A stretch of 64,000 bases of DNA from Bog-159 sp963709155 (lineage in GTDB: Bacteria > Acidobacteriota > Terriglobia > Bryobacterales > Bryobacteraceae), in assembly GCA_963709155.1 (NCBI GenBank), contig CAVPVD010000007.1, positions 1,550,001 to 1,614,000 of the forward strand, given 5' to 3'. Below are positions 25,000 through 32,749 of the stretch, in pieces (within the stretch, counting starts at the first letter, position 1; each line of letters starts with the position of its first letter). Both the position numbers and the translations under genes were made by a program. The notes beneath the pieces are model-generated. The model did no database searches, was not told the DNA's origin, and worked only from the letters and a program-made list of their open reading frames with translations.

Positions 25000-26160
25000 C
25001 TATGATAACCCGCGCAACTCCGGCCCGCGGCTGCGTGCCATGATCGTCTCCAACATATCCGGAATCTCAAACACCGCCCGATTCGACTGCGCGGCGGCAT
25101 TGGCCCGCATCCGCGCGTAAGTGGCCGGCTCCAGCAATTCGTCTACGGCCGCTCCGATGGCGCGGAAATTGCGCAAAACCATGCCGACCGCCTGCTCCCG
25201 CACCCACTCGCAGTTATACCGCTCCTGCGGCAGGTTCCAGGCATTTCGCTCCACGATGACCGGCAACTTCATGGCGATCGCTTCGCTGATGCTGCCTGGC
25301 CCCGGCTTGCCGATGAAGAAATCCGAGAGATGCATGTAATAAGGCACTTCGCGCGTGAAGCCTTCCACAAATATCGGAATGCGCGAAGGCATCGCGCGCA
25401 ACTTCTCCGCCAATTTCTGGTTGCGGCCGCAGATCAGAATCAATTGCAAGGGCCGCGCCCCGGCTTCCAGGCGATGCGCGATTTCGAGCATCACCGCCGA
25501 GCCTTCCCCCCCGAACAAGACCAATCCCGTCGGCCAGTCGGGATTCAGTCCCAGACGTTGCCGCTGCGCGCCGCGATCGGCCTCCACGGGTTCATAGAAG
25601 CGCGGGTTCAGAATCATGCCCGGCGCGCGAAAGATGAAGCGGTCCGCGTGCCCCAATTCGCGAGCCTGCGCCACCGCGCGGTCCGACCCGCAGATGAAAT
25701 ACTGCTCCTGCCGCTCGATCCAGAAGTGCGGCGGATAGTCCGCGATATCCGTCAGGATGGTCACCAGCGGCGTGCCTGGCAGCGCCGCCTCCAGGCTTAA
25801 TTTCAAAGCCCGGTTGAAATTCGGGATCAACGATACCACCATATCCGGCCGGCCCTCGCGCCAGAAATCGCGTAACAAACGCACCAGGCGGGGCTGAAAC
25901 AAACGGATCACAACATGTAATCCCTTAAGTAACTCGCCCGATCCTAACGTCCAGCCTTTCTTTAGCATCAGGTTGTAATAGTCTTGCAGCCGGATGCCCG
26001 TGATCCGGCGAAAGATATCCAGGTTGTCCAGTTGTTCCTGCAGGTTTACCATGCGGATTTCCCATGGCCGGCCCTGCTGCGCAATCACCTGCTGCAAAGC
26101 CATAGCCGCGCTGCGATGCCCGCCACCCGCATCGAAGTAAATGAAATCGAGCTTTTTCAT
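25000..26160 (-). CDS. Glycosyltransferase, MGDG-synthase/MurG-like (GT28-type)
   Basis: 386 residues. The N-terminal DAGGGHRSAA (residues 10-19) is the acceptor-side loop of MurG/monogalactosyldiacylglycerol-synthase-like enzymes. LVLFGGEGSAVMLEIAHRL and FFIGKPGPGSISEAIAMKLP form the C-terminal nucleotide-sugar site. It likely transfers a sugar from a UDP- or GDP-donor to a membrane lipid such as diacylglycerol. It heads a minus-strand series (this gene, the ATPase, the TOPRIM protein, GH3 and esterase); gaps of 13-37 bases suggest one transcript. A divergent promoter region separates it from the PAP2 gene. Confidence 0.85.
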   Translation of the reverse strand: MKKLDFIYFDAGGGHRSAAMALQQVIAQQGRPWEIRMVNLQEQLDNLDIFRRITGIRLQDYYNLMLKKGWTLGSGELLKGLHVVIRLFQPRLVRLLRDFWREGRPDMVVSLIPNFNRALKLSLEAALPGTPLVTILTDIADYPPHFWIERQEQYFICGSDRAVAQARELGHADRFIFRAPGMILNPRFYEPVEADRGAQRQRLGLNPDWPTGLVLFGGEGSAVMLEIAHRLEAGARPLQLILICGRNQKLAEKLRAMPSRIPIFVEGFTREVPYYMHLSDFFIGKPGPGSISEAIAMKLPVIVERNAWNLPQERYNCEWVREQAVGMVLRNFRAIGAAVDELLEPATYARMRANAAAQSNRAVFEIPDMLETIMARSRGPELRGLS

Positions 26161-26234
26161 ACTTTACGATTTCACCAAGCTTTTGCCTGAATGTCATGCT
26201 CTTGTAGGATTATGGGACTATAAATTAGGGTGGG

Positions 26235-26756
26235 ATGGTGTTAGAGTTCATCACAGCTCGGGATTACAGCCTCATGCACCGCGTGCATCGTTGGCCCGCC
26301 CCGCGCTGGATCCGCGTATGGATGATCTGCGCCACGCGCGGTGGCGACGGCTGGCTATGGTATGCCATGGGCATCGTGATCCTGCTCTTCGGCGGTCCTT
26401 CGCGCCTGGCGGCCGTAGGCACCGCGGCTATCGCGGCGGGCCTGGGTATCGCGGCATTCCTCTTCCTGAAGAAACGTACCAACCGCAAACGGCCGTGCGC
26501 CATCGAGCCGCACTGCTGGGCGAAGCTCTTGCCCCCCGATCGTTTCTCGTTTCCCTCCGGCCATACCATCACCGCCTTCGCCGTGGCCCTTTCGCTATCG
26601 GCCTTCTATCCGGGCTTGCTGCCCGGCCTGTTATTCTGCGCCGCGAGCATCGCGCTCTCGCGCATTCTCCTCGGCATGCATTTCTTGAGTGACGTCGTAG
26701 CCGGCGCGCTGATCGGCTCCAGCCTGGCGTACGGCGCCGTTTGGCTTGTAAGGTAG
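26235..26756 (+). CDS. PAP2-family membrane phosphatase
   Basis: 173 residues with several hydrophobic helices. The three-part PAP2 catalytic signature is complete: KKRTNRKRP, PSGH and SRILLGMHFLSD. These enzymes remove phosphate from phosphatidic acid, undecaprenyl diphosphate or related lipids at the membrane. The gene is divergent from a lipid glycosyltransferase, so a shared role in envelope lipid metabolism is possible but inferred. A TATAAA hexamer ends 10 bases before the ATG, implying a very short leader. Confidence 0.88.
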   Translation: MVLEFITARDYSLMHRVHRWPAPRWIRVWMICATRGGDGWLWYAMGIVILLFGGPSRLAAVGTAAIAAGLGIAAFLFLKKRTNRKRPCAIEPHCWAKLLPPDRFSFPSGHTITAFAVALSLSAFYPGLLPGLLFCAASIALSRILLGMHFLSDVVAGALIGSSLAYGAVWLVR

Positions 26757-26800
26757 TTCCGCATCTGCATCCCCTGGCGTATACTGAACATCGAGAGAAT

Positions 26801-27298
26801 ATGCCCAGTATGCGCAACCTATGCCTGGTCTTTATCTGTGCCTGCTCGCTGGCAGCGGCCGCGCCGCCGCCCGCACCGCCTGCTCTGCAACTGCAGTATG
26901 ATCGCCTGGCCAGCGCCCTGACGCTCCTGAACGACGCCGACCGCAAGATCGTCAACGAAGCCGCGCAACTGATTCGTGAGGGTGAACACGCCGGCGCGCT
27001 GGCTCGTCTTTCCGCGCTTACCCATTCCAATCCCGACAATTCGTCCCTGCGCATCCTGATGGCCTACGCCCAGCTTCAGCTCGGCAACCTGACCGGCGCG
27101 TTCGATGAAGCGAAGAAAGCGCACGACGCGCCCAATGGAAATAGTTACAGGTGCTACTTTCTGGCTAAGATCGCCTTCCTCACGGGCGATAACGTCACCT
27201 GCCGGCGCGAGATCGATCACGTCAAAAATGCCGGCGATATGCCCCAGGAAGTGAAGCAGTTGCAAAACGATCTTAAGAAAGCTAAAGCCAGGAGCTAA
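26801..27298 (+). CDS. Secreted small TPR-containing protein
   Basis: About 165 residues from ATG 26801, chosen because GAGAG lies 5-6 bases upstream and a signal peptide follows (NLCLVFICACSLAAAAPP). TPR-like helix pairs are seen: LIREGEHAGALARLSALTHSNPDN and MAYAQLQLGNLTGAFDEAKKA. No catalytic motif. A TATACT -10 hexamer (26780-26785) lies within the PAP2 tail region. It probably acts as an exported protein-protein interaction module; partners unknown. Confidence 0.75.
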   Translation: MPSMRNLCLVFICACSLAAAAPPPAPPALQLQYDRLASALTLLNDADRKIVNEAAQLIREGEHAGALARLSALTHSNPDNSSLRILMAYAQLQLGNLTGAFDEAKKAHDAPNGNSYRCYFLAKIAFLTGDNVTCRREIDHVKNAGDMPQEVKQLQNDLKKAKARS

Positions 27299-27307
27299 TT
27301 CCAATCC

Positions 27308-27316
27308 TGCTACAAT
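27308..27316 (+). promoter_or_regulatory. Extended -10 promoter (TGCTACAAT) for the VOC gene
   Basis: TGC followed by TACAAT (27311-27316). The hexamer ends 6 bases before the ATG at 27323, so transcription would start at or one base from the start codon, giving a leaderless mRNA. Confidence 0.45.
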
Positions 27317-27322
27317 CGCCCT

Positions 27323-27697
27323 ATGTTTAGAGGAGTGGAGCACACCGCGATCGCCTCACCCGATCCCCGCGCGCTGGCTGAATGGTACGCCGCGCATCTC
27401 GAGTTCGTCATCAACTACGAGTACGCCGGCAACTACTTCGTACGCGCGTCGAATGGCACGATGTTGGAGATCATTCCCGGCAAAGGCCCGCTGGCGCCGC
27501 CCCAATTCGACGATCCAGGCATTCGCCACCTGGCCATCGACGTCGACGATTTCGATGCCGCGCATGCGCGCCTCCAGGCCGCCGGCGTCCAATTCCTGGG
27601 CGAGCCCATGAACAAACAGGGCAACCGGCTTTTGTTTTTCGCGGATCGCGACGGCAACATCCTGCATCTGATTCAGAGGGAAAGGCCGCTTCCCTAA
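27323..27697 (+). CDS. VOC family (glyoxalase-like) protein
   Basis: 124 residues with the beta-alpha-beta-beta-beta halves of the vicinal oxygen chelate fold. The first half begins VEHTAIASPDPRALAEWYAAHL, and the second has IRHLAIDVDDFDAAHARLQAAG and ends FFADRDGNILHLIQR. Potential metal ligands are His in VEHTA, Glu in MLEII, His in IRHLA and the late His/Glu positions. Substrate unknown; members include lactoylglutathione lyases, dioxygenases and resistance proteins. The next gene starts 4 bases after its stop. Confidence 0.85.
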   Translation: MFRGVEHTAIASPDPRALAEWYAAHLEFVINYEYAGNYFVRASNGTMLEIIPGKGPLAPPQFDDPGIRHLAIDVDDFDAAHARLQAAGVQFLGEPMNKQGNRLLFFADRDGNILHLIQRERPLP

Positions 27698-27701
27698 ACT
27701 T

Positions 27702-28907
27702 GTGCTGCGCCGGGTCTTCAAGGCTTTTCATTACCGCGAATTCCGCTTGCTATGGTTCGGCGCCTGCACGTCGTCGATCGGCACCTGGATGCAGATCGTT
27801 GCCCAGAGCTGGCTGGTGCTTTCGATCTCCGGTTCGGCGTTCCTGCTGGGTGTCAACGGCTTCCTGGCACAAATCCCCATCCTGCTGTTCTCGCTGATCG
27901 GGGGCGTGATCGCCGACCGCATCGACCGCCGGCGCGTGCTGCTGGGATCGCAATACGTGCAGATGGCCTGTGCGTTCCTGCTGACCCTCCTGATCGCGTT
28001 CAAAGTGGTCAAAGTCTGGCACATCCTCGGCCTGTCATTCGTGGTGGGCTGCGCGCAGGCCTTCGGCGGACCGGCCTACCAGGCGCTGGTGCCCATGCTC
28101 GTCGAAAAAGAAGATTTGCCGAACGCCATCGCGCTCAACTCCATCCAGTTCAACCTGGCGCGGGTCATCGGTCCGATGCTGGGCGGCCTGGCCCTCACCG
28201 GCTTGGGCGCGGCCTGGTGTTTCGGCCTCAACGGCCTTTCTTTCGTCGCGGTAATCATTTCCCTGCTCATGCTGACGGTCAAATTCGTGCCGCGGACCAC
28301 CGGCGAATCCATCTTGACTGGCGTGAAACAGGGCATCGGATTCGTGCGCAAGCAGGGCGCCATGGTGGGGCTGATCGCGCTGGCGTTTTTGATGACCGCG
28401 CTGGCCATCCCTGTCCTGACCTTTCTGCCGGTCTTCGCCAAAGATGTATTTCATCGCGGACCGACCACCTTCACCATCCTCCTTTCGTGCTCGGGCGCCG
28501 GTTCGGTGGCCGGCGCGCTGATTGTAGCCGCCTATGGCAATGTCAGCAACAAAGGCCAGGTCGCGCTTCTTACGCTGCTACTGCTGGGCGCCGGCATTAC
28601 GGGCTTCGCCCTTTCCAAGATGATCGTATTGAGCTGCCTGCTCCTGTTCATCTCCGGCGCGGCCATGATGGGCGTTTTCTCCATGATCAGTTCGCTGGTG
28701 CAACTGATCACCGCCAACGAAATGCGCGGGCGCGTAATGAGCGTCTACAACGTAGCCTTCCGCGGCGGCATGCCGCTGGGCAGCCTGGCGACAGGATGGC
28801 TGGTGCCCAGATATACCGCGCCTCACGTGCTGGCCGTGAACGGCCTGCTGCTGATCGCCGTGGGATTCTATTTCCTGCTCGTGCAGCGGCGGGTAGCCGC
28901 TCTCTGA
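27702..28907 (+). CDS. MFS transporter (EntS/MFS_3-like)
   Basis: 401 residues, GTG start, about 12 transmembrane segments. The opening FKAFHYREFRLLWFGACTSSIGTWMQIVAQSWLVL and the loop GGVIADRIDRRRVLL are typical of the MFS_3 group that includes the enterobactin exporter. It probably exports a small hydrophobic or siderophore-like compound, but no biosynthetic cluster is nearby. It is preceded closely by the VOC gene and followed directly by two types of hairpin repeat. Confidence 0.88.
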   Translation: MLRRVFKAFHYREFRLLWFGACTSSIGTWMQIVAQSWLVLSISGSAFLLGVNGFLAQIPILLFSLIGGVIADRIDRRRVLLGSQYVQMACAFLLTLLIAFKVVKVWHILGLSFVVGCAQAFGGPAYQALVPMLVEKEDLPNAIALNSIQFNLARVIGPMLGGLALTGLGAAWCFGLNGLSFVAVIISLLMLTVKFVPRTTGESILTGVKQGIGFVRKQGAMVGLIALAFLMTALAIPVLTFLPVFAKDVFHRGPTTFTILLSCSGAGSVAGALIVAAYGNVSNKGQVALLTLLLLGAGITGFALSKMIVLSCLLLFISGAAMMGVFSMISSLVQLITANEMRGRVMSVYNVAFRGGMPLGSLATGWLVPRYTAPHVLAVNGLLLIAVGFYFLLVQRRVAAL

Positions 28908-28946
28908 GTGGGGCAGGCGTCTACGCCTGCGGAGGGTCTCCAGACC
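28908..28946 (+). repeat. Second hairpin repeat type (GGCGTC/GGGTC family), copy 1
   Basis: Right after the MFS stop: GTGGGGCAGGCGTC-T-ACGCCTGC forms one palindrome and GGGTC-TCC-AGACC a second. The same arrangement is found at 53453-53503, also immediately after a stop codon, in the sense direction. Confidence 0.65.
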
Positions 28947-28978
28947 AGATCTTGATCTTTGGCGAACGAAAGTTCCCC

Positions 28979-29020
28979 GTGGCGCACGCTTCAGCGTGCC
29001 GGCGGGACTTTTAAGTCCCC
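28979..29020 (+). repeat. Dispersed double-hairpin repeat, copy after the MFS gene
   Basis: Hairpin 1 is GCACGC-TTCA-GCGTGC after GTGGC; hairpin 2 has stem GGGACTT/AAGTCCC. It stands in the sense direction of the MFS gene and upstream of the first STGP gene. The rest of 28947-29199 contains an imperfect third hairpin (GGCGAAC/GTTCCCC) and no further gene that I can support. Confidence 0.8.
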
Positions 29021-29199
29021 CTGCCCGTATACGGTGACCAATCAGCAAAATATAATCCTCCCCCGCATCTAACTGCACCCGCGTCACTTACTAACTCCCC
29101 GTCTTCCACATACCCCGTTCCCCATCCACCGCGGCCCTAAAATGAAATCGGGTATGGACGCCGCATCCCATCCCCAAATCCAACCGCAAGGAATAACCC

Positions 29200-29787
29200 A
29201 TGCTGATTTCCCGCAAACAACACCAGGCCAACCGCGAGAACGCGCAACACTCCACCGGCCCGGTCTCCCCCGAAGGCAAGGCCGCCGTCCGCCTCAATGC
29301 CCTCACCTTCGGGCTCCGCGCGCGCGACGTCGTCCTCATCCACGAAGACGCAGCCGCCTACCAGCAACTCTGGGATGTGCTCGAATCCGAGTGGCAGCCG
29401 CAAGCCCCCACCGAAAGAATCCTGCTCGAACGCATGGCCGTCGCCCATTGGCTGCTCATGCGCACGGATCGCAGCGAAGAGAGGATCTTTACCGCCACCG
29501 ACCCCGGAGCAAGACAATTCGCCCTGCTCGATCGCGTCTCGGCCCAGCGCGCCCGCCTCGAGCGTTCTTTCAGTACTGCCATGCGCGAACTGAAGCAGTT
29601 ACAAAACGAGCGCCGCGCCCGCACTCAGCCTGAGTGCGCTCAGCCTGAGCCCGTGCAGCCGGTGGAAAGCGAACCGGCCATCAAGACTCCCGCGCACCGG
29701 CCCGCCCCGCCGCCCGCATACGTGATGTCCGCCGCCCCGGACGCCCAGCCGCTATCGTGCGCCCCTATCTCCCCGGATACCCGCTAG
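29200..29787 (+). CDS. STGP-family hypothetical protein, paralogue 1
   Basis: 195 residues, no characterised function known to me. The N-terminus has the motif NREN-AQ-x-STGP-PEGKA-LNAL-GL (residues about 11-39), shared with the gene at 59904-60665: 21 of 30 positions are the same. A helical middle (LWDVLESEWQPQAPTERILLERMAVAHWLL) follows. The tail is rich in Pro, Glu and Gln (PECAQPEPVQPVESEPA) and looks disordered. AAGGA stands 9 bases before the ATG. The gene has a hairpin repeat about 180 bases upstream and another, plus a CCCACC minisatellite, downstream. The family is widespread as hypothetical proteins in acidobacteria and planctomycetes (recollection). Confidence 0.7.
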   Translation: MLISRKQHQANRENAQHSTGPVSPEGKAAVRLNALTFGLRARDVVLIHEDAAAYQQLWDVLESEWQPQAPTERILLERMAVAHWLLMRTDRSEERIFTATDPGARQFALLDRVSAQRARLERSFSTAMRELKQLQNERRARTQPECAQPEPVQPVESEPAIKTPAHRPAPPPAYVMSAAPDAQPLSCAPISPDTR

Positions 29788-29876
29788 GCCCCCGCCCCCC
29801 TGATCTTTGACAACCTGGCAAACGACCCCAAGCAGTCCGCCCAATCTATCCCCAAAAATGAGCCCACTCCGGTAGC

Positions 29877-29940
29877 CCACACCCCATAACCCACCACCCA
29901 TAACCCACCACCCACAACCCACCACCCACCACCCACAACC
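29877..29940. repeat. CCCACC/CCCATAA minisatellite
   Basis: About 64 bases of C/A-rich imperfect tandem repeats (CCCACCACCC, CCCATAACC, CCCACAACC). The opposite strand consists of GGGTGGTGGGT units and could form G-quadruplexes. A Trp/Gly-rich reading frame on the minus strand here is a by-product of the repeat. Confidence 0.75.
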
Positions 29941-29988
29941 TCTACCCCTCGAATCAACCACATAGGCTTTGATCGTCAGTCGTCCGAG

Positions 29989-30058
29989 GTGGCGCACGCT
30001 TCAGCGTGCTGGCGTGACTTTTAAGTCCCGCTTGGCCGGCTTCAGCCGGCTGGCGGGC
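29989..30058 (+). repeat. Dispersed double-hairpin repeat with third hairpin
   Basis: GTGGCGCACGC-TTCA-GCGTGC, then TGACTT/AAGTC, then a third palindrome GCCGGC-TTCA-GCCGGC. It is sense to the STGP gene and lies between it and the convergent gene starting at 30080. The interval 29788-30079 otherwise holds only the minisatellite. Confidence 0.75.
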
Positions 30059-30079
30059 TGAGCTTTCTCCGGAACCCGC

Positions 30080-31075
30080 CTACATCGGCCGGATGGGAGC
30101 CCTGGGCCGCCCAGGCTTGCCCGGTTGCGCCGGCACGAAGTAAACCGCGGCCTTCCCCGCACCGCCATCGCGCGCTACATAAAAAGGTCCCTGCCCAATC
30201 CCGTTCATCAGGAACACGGACGAATCGCCAAACCGATCGAGACGCGTGGGCGTGAAGCTCAGGTCCACGAACTGCTCGGGTAAGCGCGATGCGATGTCGT
30301 AGACGGCCAATTTACGGTTGCCGGCGTTGGCCACGTATAGCCGCTGCCCATCGGCTGAAATCTGCAAGCCCGAAGGGGAAGCGATGCTACTGTCGTTTGC
30401 GAACAGCACCACGGCTGGCGTGCGGGCGTAATTCTGCACCTGGAAAATCTGCTGCGCCTGGCCATCGGCGAAATATATGCTGCTGCCCGCCACGGACAGT
30501 GCCGACGGGTTCGCGGCCACCGCGATCCGCTCGGTACCCGCCGCGGCGCTAGCCAGGTAAATGCCGCCCGATTCGGTCGATTTCACCGCCAGAATCAGGC
30601 GCTGTCCGTCGAAAGCCAAAGCCGTCACGGGCCCCGGAAGACCCGCCAGGTCGATGGGCGCGCCGGCCGCCGGCGCCGCCGTTAGGCCGCTGAGAATCTG
30701 CCCCTGCGCGCTTGCCGGCGCGTAAATCGCCGCGCTGTTATCGTCCGCCCACGCAAAATAGCCGGGATTGGCGATGGCTCCGCCGACCGCTGAAACCGCC
30801 GGGGTGGTCGTGCGTAGCCCGTTATAGACAAAGAGCTTGCCGTTTTTGACGGCCAGCGCGGCCGAGCCGTCAGGCGAGACTGCGGCGGCGGCCAGTCCAT
30901 TGACCGTGGCATTGCCGAGATACGCGGCCCCGGGAATCCCCAGCATCGGCCTGATCGCGCCTGCGTGCGCGTCGAAGATGAAGCCCGTCACCGGTCCGTT
31001 CACTCCGGCCGACGACTGCGCCCAGCCCGCAGTGGCGAGCACGGCAAATGCCATAAGGAGCCTGTCAGTATGCAT
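30080..31075 (-). CDS. Secreted beta-propeller-like hypothetical protein
   Basis: 331 residues with a signal peptide (LLMAFAVLATAGWAQ). The body is repetitive and Ala/Gly-rich with propeller-like strands: AAAVSPDGSAALAVKNGKLF, VTALAFDGQRLILAVK and GLQISADGQRLYVANAGNRKLAVYD. These SPDG/SADGQRLYVA units are those of YVTN/NHL-like six- or seven-bladed propellers. The tail is PGKPGRPRAPIRP. No enzyme motif. Likely periplasmic or extracellular; partner unknown. Confidence 0.7.
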   Translation of the reverse strand: MHTDRLLMAFAVLATAGWAQSSAGVNGPVTGFIFDAHAGAIRPMLGIPGAAYLGNATVNGLAAAAVSPDGSAALAVKNGKLFVYNGLRTTTPAVSAVGGAIANPGYFAWADDNSAAIYAPASAQGQILSGLTAAPAAGAPIDLAGLPGPVTALAFDGQRLILAVKSTESGGIYLASAAAGTERIAVAANPSALSVAGSSIYFADGQAQQIFQVQNYARTPAVVLFANDSSIASPSGLQISADGQRLYVANAGNRKLAVYDIASRLPEQFVDLSFTPTRLDRFGDSSVFLMNGIGQGPFYVARDGGAGKAAVYFVPAQPGKPGRPRAPIRPM

Positions 31076-31149
31076 ATCCTAATAGACGCTTAAACGGTCC
31101 GAAATTCTCACACCGCCACTCCGGCAGTATAGCGCTATTATAGGATTCC

Positions 31150-31602
31150 ATGAAGGTTGCAGTGGCAAGCGATCATGCCGGTTACCCCTTGAAGGCGCGG
31201 GTGATCGAAGAATTAGGTAAATTGGGTCACGAAACCGCCGATCTCGGCACGGATTCGACCGATCCGGTGGACTATCCGGACTATTCGCGCGCGGTGGCCG
31301 AGGCCGTCCTCGATGGCCGCGCCGACCGCGCCGTCCTGCTGTGCGGCAGCGGCGCGGGCGCCTGCGTGGCCGCCAATAAGTTCAAGGGCATCCGGGCGGC
31401 CACCTGCCACGATCCCTTTTCCGCCCATCAATCCGTCGAGGACGACGATGTTAACGTCATGTGCCTCGGCGCGCGCGTGGTCGGCCCCGAGTTGGCCGTG
31501 GAACTGGTGCGCCGCTATATCGGCGCGCAGTTCTCCGGAGCCGAGCGCCATAAACGCAGGCTGGGCAAAATCGCCGGATTCGAAGCGCAGTTCGGGCGGT
31601 AG
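31150..31602 (+). CDS. rpiB: Ribose 5-phosphate isomerase B
   Basis: 150 residues; interconverts ribose 5-phosphate and ribulose 5-phosphate in the pentose phosphate pathway. The RpiB/LacAB signature is clear: ASDHAGYPLK at 6-15, VLLCGSGAGACVAANKFKGIRAA with the active-site Cys, and the later NVMCLGARVVG. The C-terminus ends GAERHKRRLGKIAGFE, as in many members. Length is normal. It heads a rpiB-yjbQ-pilZ run (gaps 11 and -4 bases). A TATTAT hexamer ends 8 bases before the ATG, consistent with a leaderless start. Confidence 0.93.
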   Translation: MKVAVASDHAGYPLKARVIEELGKLGHETADLGTDSTDPVDYPDYSRAVAEAVLDGRADRAVLLCGSGAGACVAANKFKGIRAATCHDPFSAHQSVEDDDVNVMCLGARVVGPELAVELVRRYIGAQFSGAERHKRRLGKIAGFEAQFGR

Positions 31603-31613
31603 GCATTTCCTGC

Positions 31614-32033
31614 ATGAGTGTCTTCGAGAAGACCTTCCGCGTGTCTACGCGGGGCCATTCCGATATATTGGATATCACCCCCCAGATTGCCCGCATCGTA
31701 GCCGAGAGCGGGGTGCGGCAAGGCATTGTCAACATCGCCGGCATCGGCTCCACGCTGGGCATTACCACCCTGGAATTCGAGCCGGGATGCGTGGCGGACC
31801 TGCGCCGCGCGCTTGAACAGATCGCTCCCGCCGATGCCGATTATGCGCATAACGCGCGCTGGGGCGATGGCAACGGATACGCGCACCTGCGTAGCGCACT
31901 GGTGGGTACCGCGCGCAGTTTTCCCGTCAGCCAGGGGCGCGTTGGCACCGGCACCTGGCAGCAAATCGTGCTCTGCGATTTCGACAATCGCGCGCGCGAC
32001 CGCCAGGTGGTGGTCACCGTGGTGGGCGAATGA
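31614..32033 (+). CDS. yjbQ: YjbQ family protein
   Basis: 139 residues, the size expected for YjbQ/UPF0047. Recognised by TRGHSDILDITPQIARIV, GIVNIAGIGSTLGITTLEFEPG and ARWGDGNGYAHLRSALVG-T-SFPV, which contain the conserved His/Asp positions. Some members have weak thiamine-phosphate synthase activity; the true role is unsettled. The stop overlaps the PilZ gene start by 4 bases. Confidence 0.88.
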   Translation: MSVFEKTFRVSTRGHSDILDITPQIARIVAESGVRQGIVNIAGIGSTLGITTLEFEPGCVADLRRALEQIAPADADYAHNARWGDGNGYAHLRSALVGTARSFPVSQGRVGTGTWQQIVLCDFDNRARDRQVVVTVVGE

Positions 32034-32395
32034 GCGAGCGGCGCGCGGAGCCCCGGTTTTTGTGTTCGGACCTGATCAAGGTGCGCATCGAATCATCCGG
32101 CCAACCGGCGGAGCTGATCGCCAACCTCGAAGACATCTCGCCATCGGGAGCGTGCCTGCAGTTCGATCGGCCCGTCCCGCCCGGCACCCGGCTCAGCCTG
32201 ATGCTTGGCCGGTACAAGTTCCACGGCCGGACGCAGTATTGTGCCTACGATGAAATCGGATATTTTGTGGGAGTGCGCTTCGATGCCGGGCGGAAATGGT
32301 CGCGCCGCCTCTACCAGCCGAAACACCTGCTCGATCCCGCGCAGTTGATGGTCTCCGGGTCCGCGCCTAAATCGAAACTCAAGACGAACGCTTGA
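32030..32395 (+). CDS. PilZ domain protein
   Basis: 121 residues consisting almost only of a PilZ domain. The c-di-GMP-binding residues are present: the RR-x-x-PRF element (residues 4-10) and LEDISPSGACL (residues 33-43; D/N-x-S-x-x-G). It likely senses cyclic di-GMP. The 3' end overlaps by 17 bases the end of the convergent gene at 32379-32744. Confidence 0.88.
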   Translation: MSERRAEPRFLCSDLIKVRIESSGQPAELIANLEDISPSGACLQFDRPVPPGTRLSLMLGRYKFHGRTQYCAYDEIGYFVGVRFDAGRKWSRRLYQPKHLLDPAQLMVSGSAPKSKLKTNA

Positions 32396-32744
32396 CCACC
32401 GCGTCCGTGCTCCAGGCGCCGTCCTCTGTTCCGATCTTCAGCGTCATGGTGTCGCCGGAAACGGTTCCGGTGATCAACAGGGTGACCGGGTTCCCCTGCC
32501 ATTCCGAGGCCACTGTCAGCGAGATTTTATCGCCTTCGAGCGAACCTTTGGTGATGGCATGCGGCTTGTCTCCGGCGTTTGTCATCGTGCCGGTAACGTT
32601 CGCGCCGTCAGCTTTCAGCTCCAGCACGATCTCGGAGTCCGCGCCTTCCATCGGCCCTTTCCACTTGCCGGTCACATCGGCGGCAAGGGCGCTTGCGGCC
32701 AACGCCGTCAGCAATAGAATGGATATCGAAATCGCACGCGGCAT
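32379..32744 (-). CDS. Small secreted hypothetical protein
   Basis: 121 residues from ATG at 32744, where a signal peptide begins (ISISILLLTALAASALA). Upstream extension to 32948 would lie inside the kinase gene, so I rejected it. The mature part looks like an all-beta domain: VTGKWKGPMEG, EIVLELKADGANVTGTMTN, GSLEGDKISLTV and MTLKIGTEDGAW. This resembles small beta-barrel domains found in acidobacterial exported proteins. No function is known to me. It begins 5 bases after the kinase stop, so the genes are probably cotranscribed. Confidence 0.7.
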   Translation of the reverse strand: MPRAISISILLLTALAASALAADVTGKWKGPMEGADSEIVLELKADGANVTGTMTNAGDKPHAITKGSLEGDKISLTVASEWQGNPVTLLITGTVSGDTMTLKIGTEDGAWSTDAVVKRSS

Positions 32745-32749
32745 CGTCG

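Noticed and set aside
29877..29940. CRISPR-like array
   Set aside because: Units are too short and adjacent, with no unique spacers; a minisatellite.
29752..29997. Trp/Gly-rich minus-strand frame
   Set aside because: Produced by the GGGTGG minisatellite; no start context or homology.
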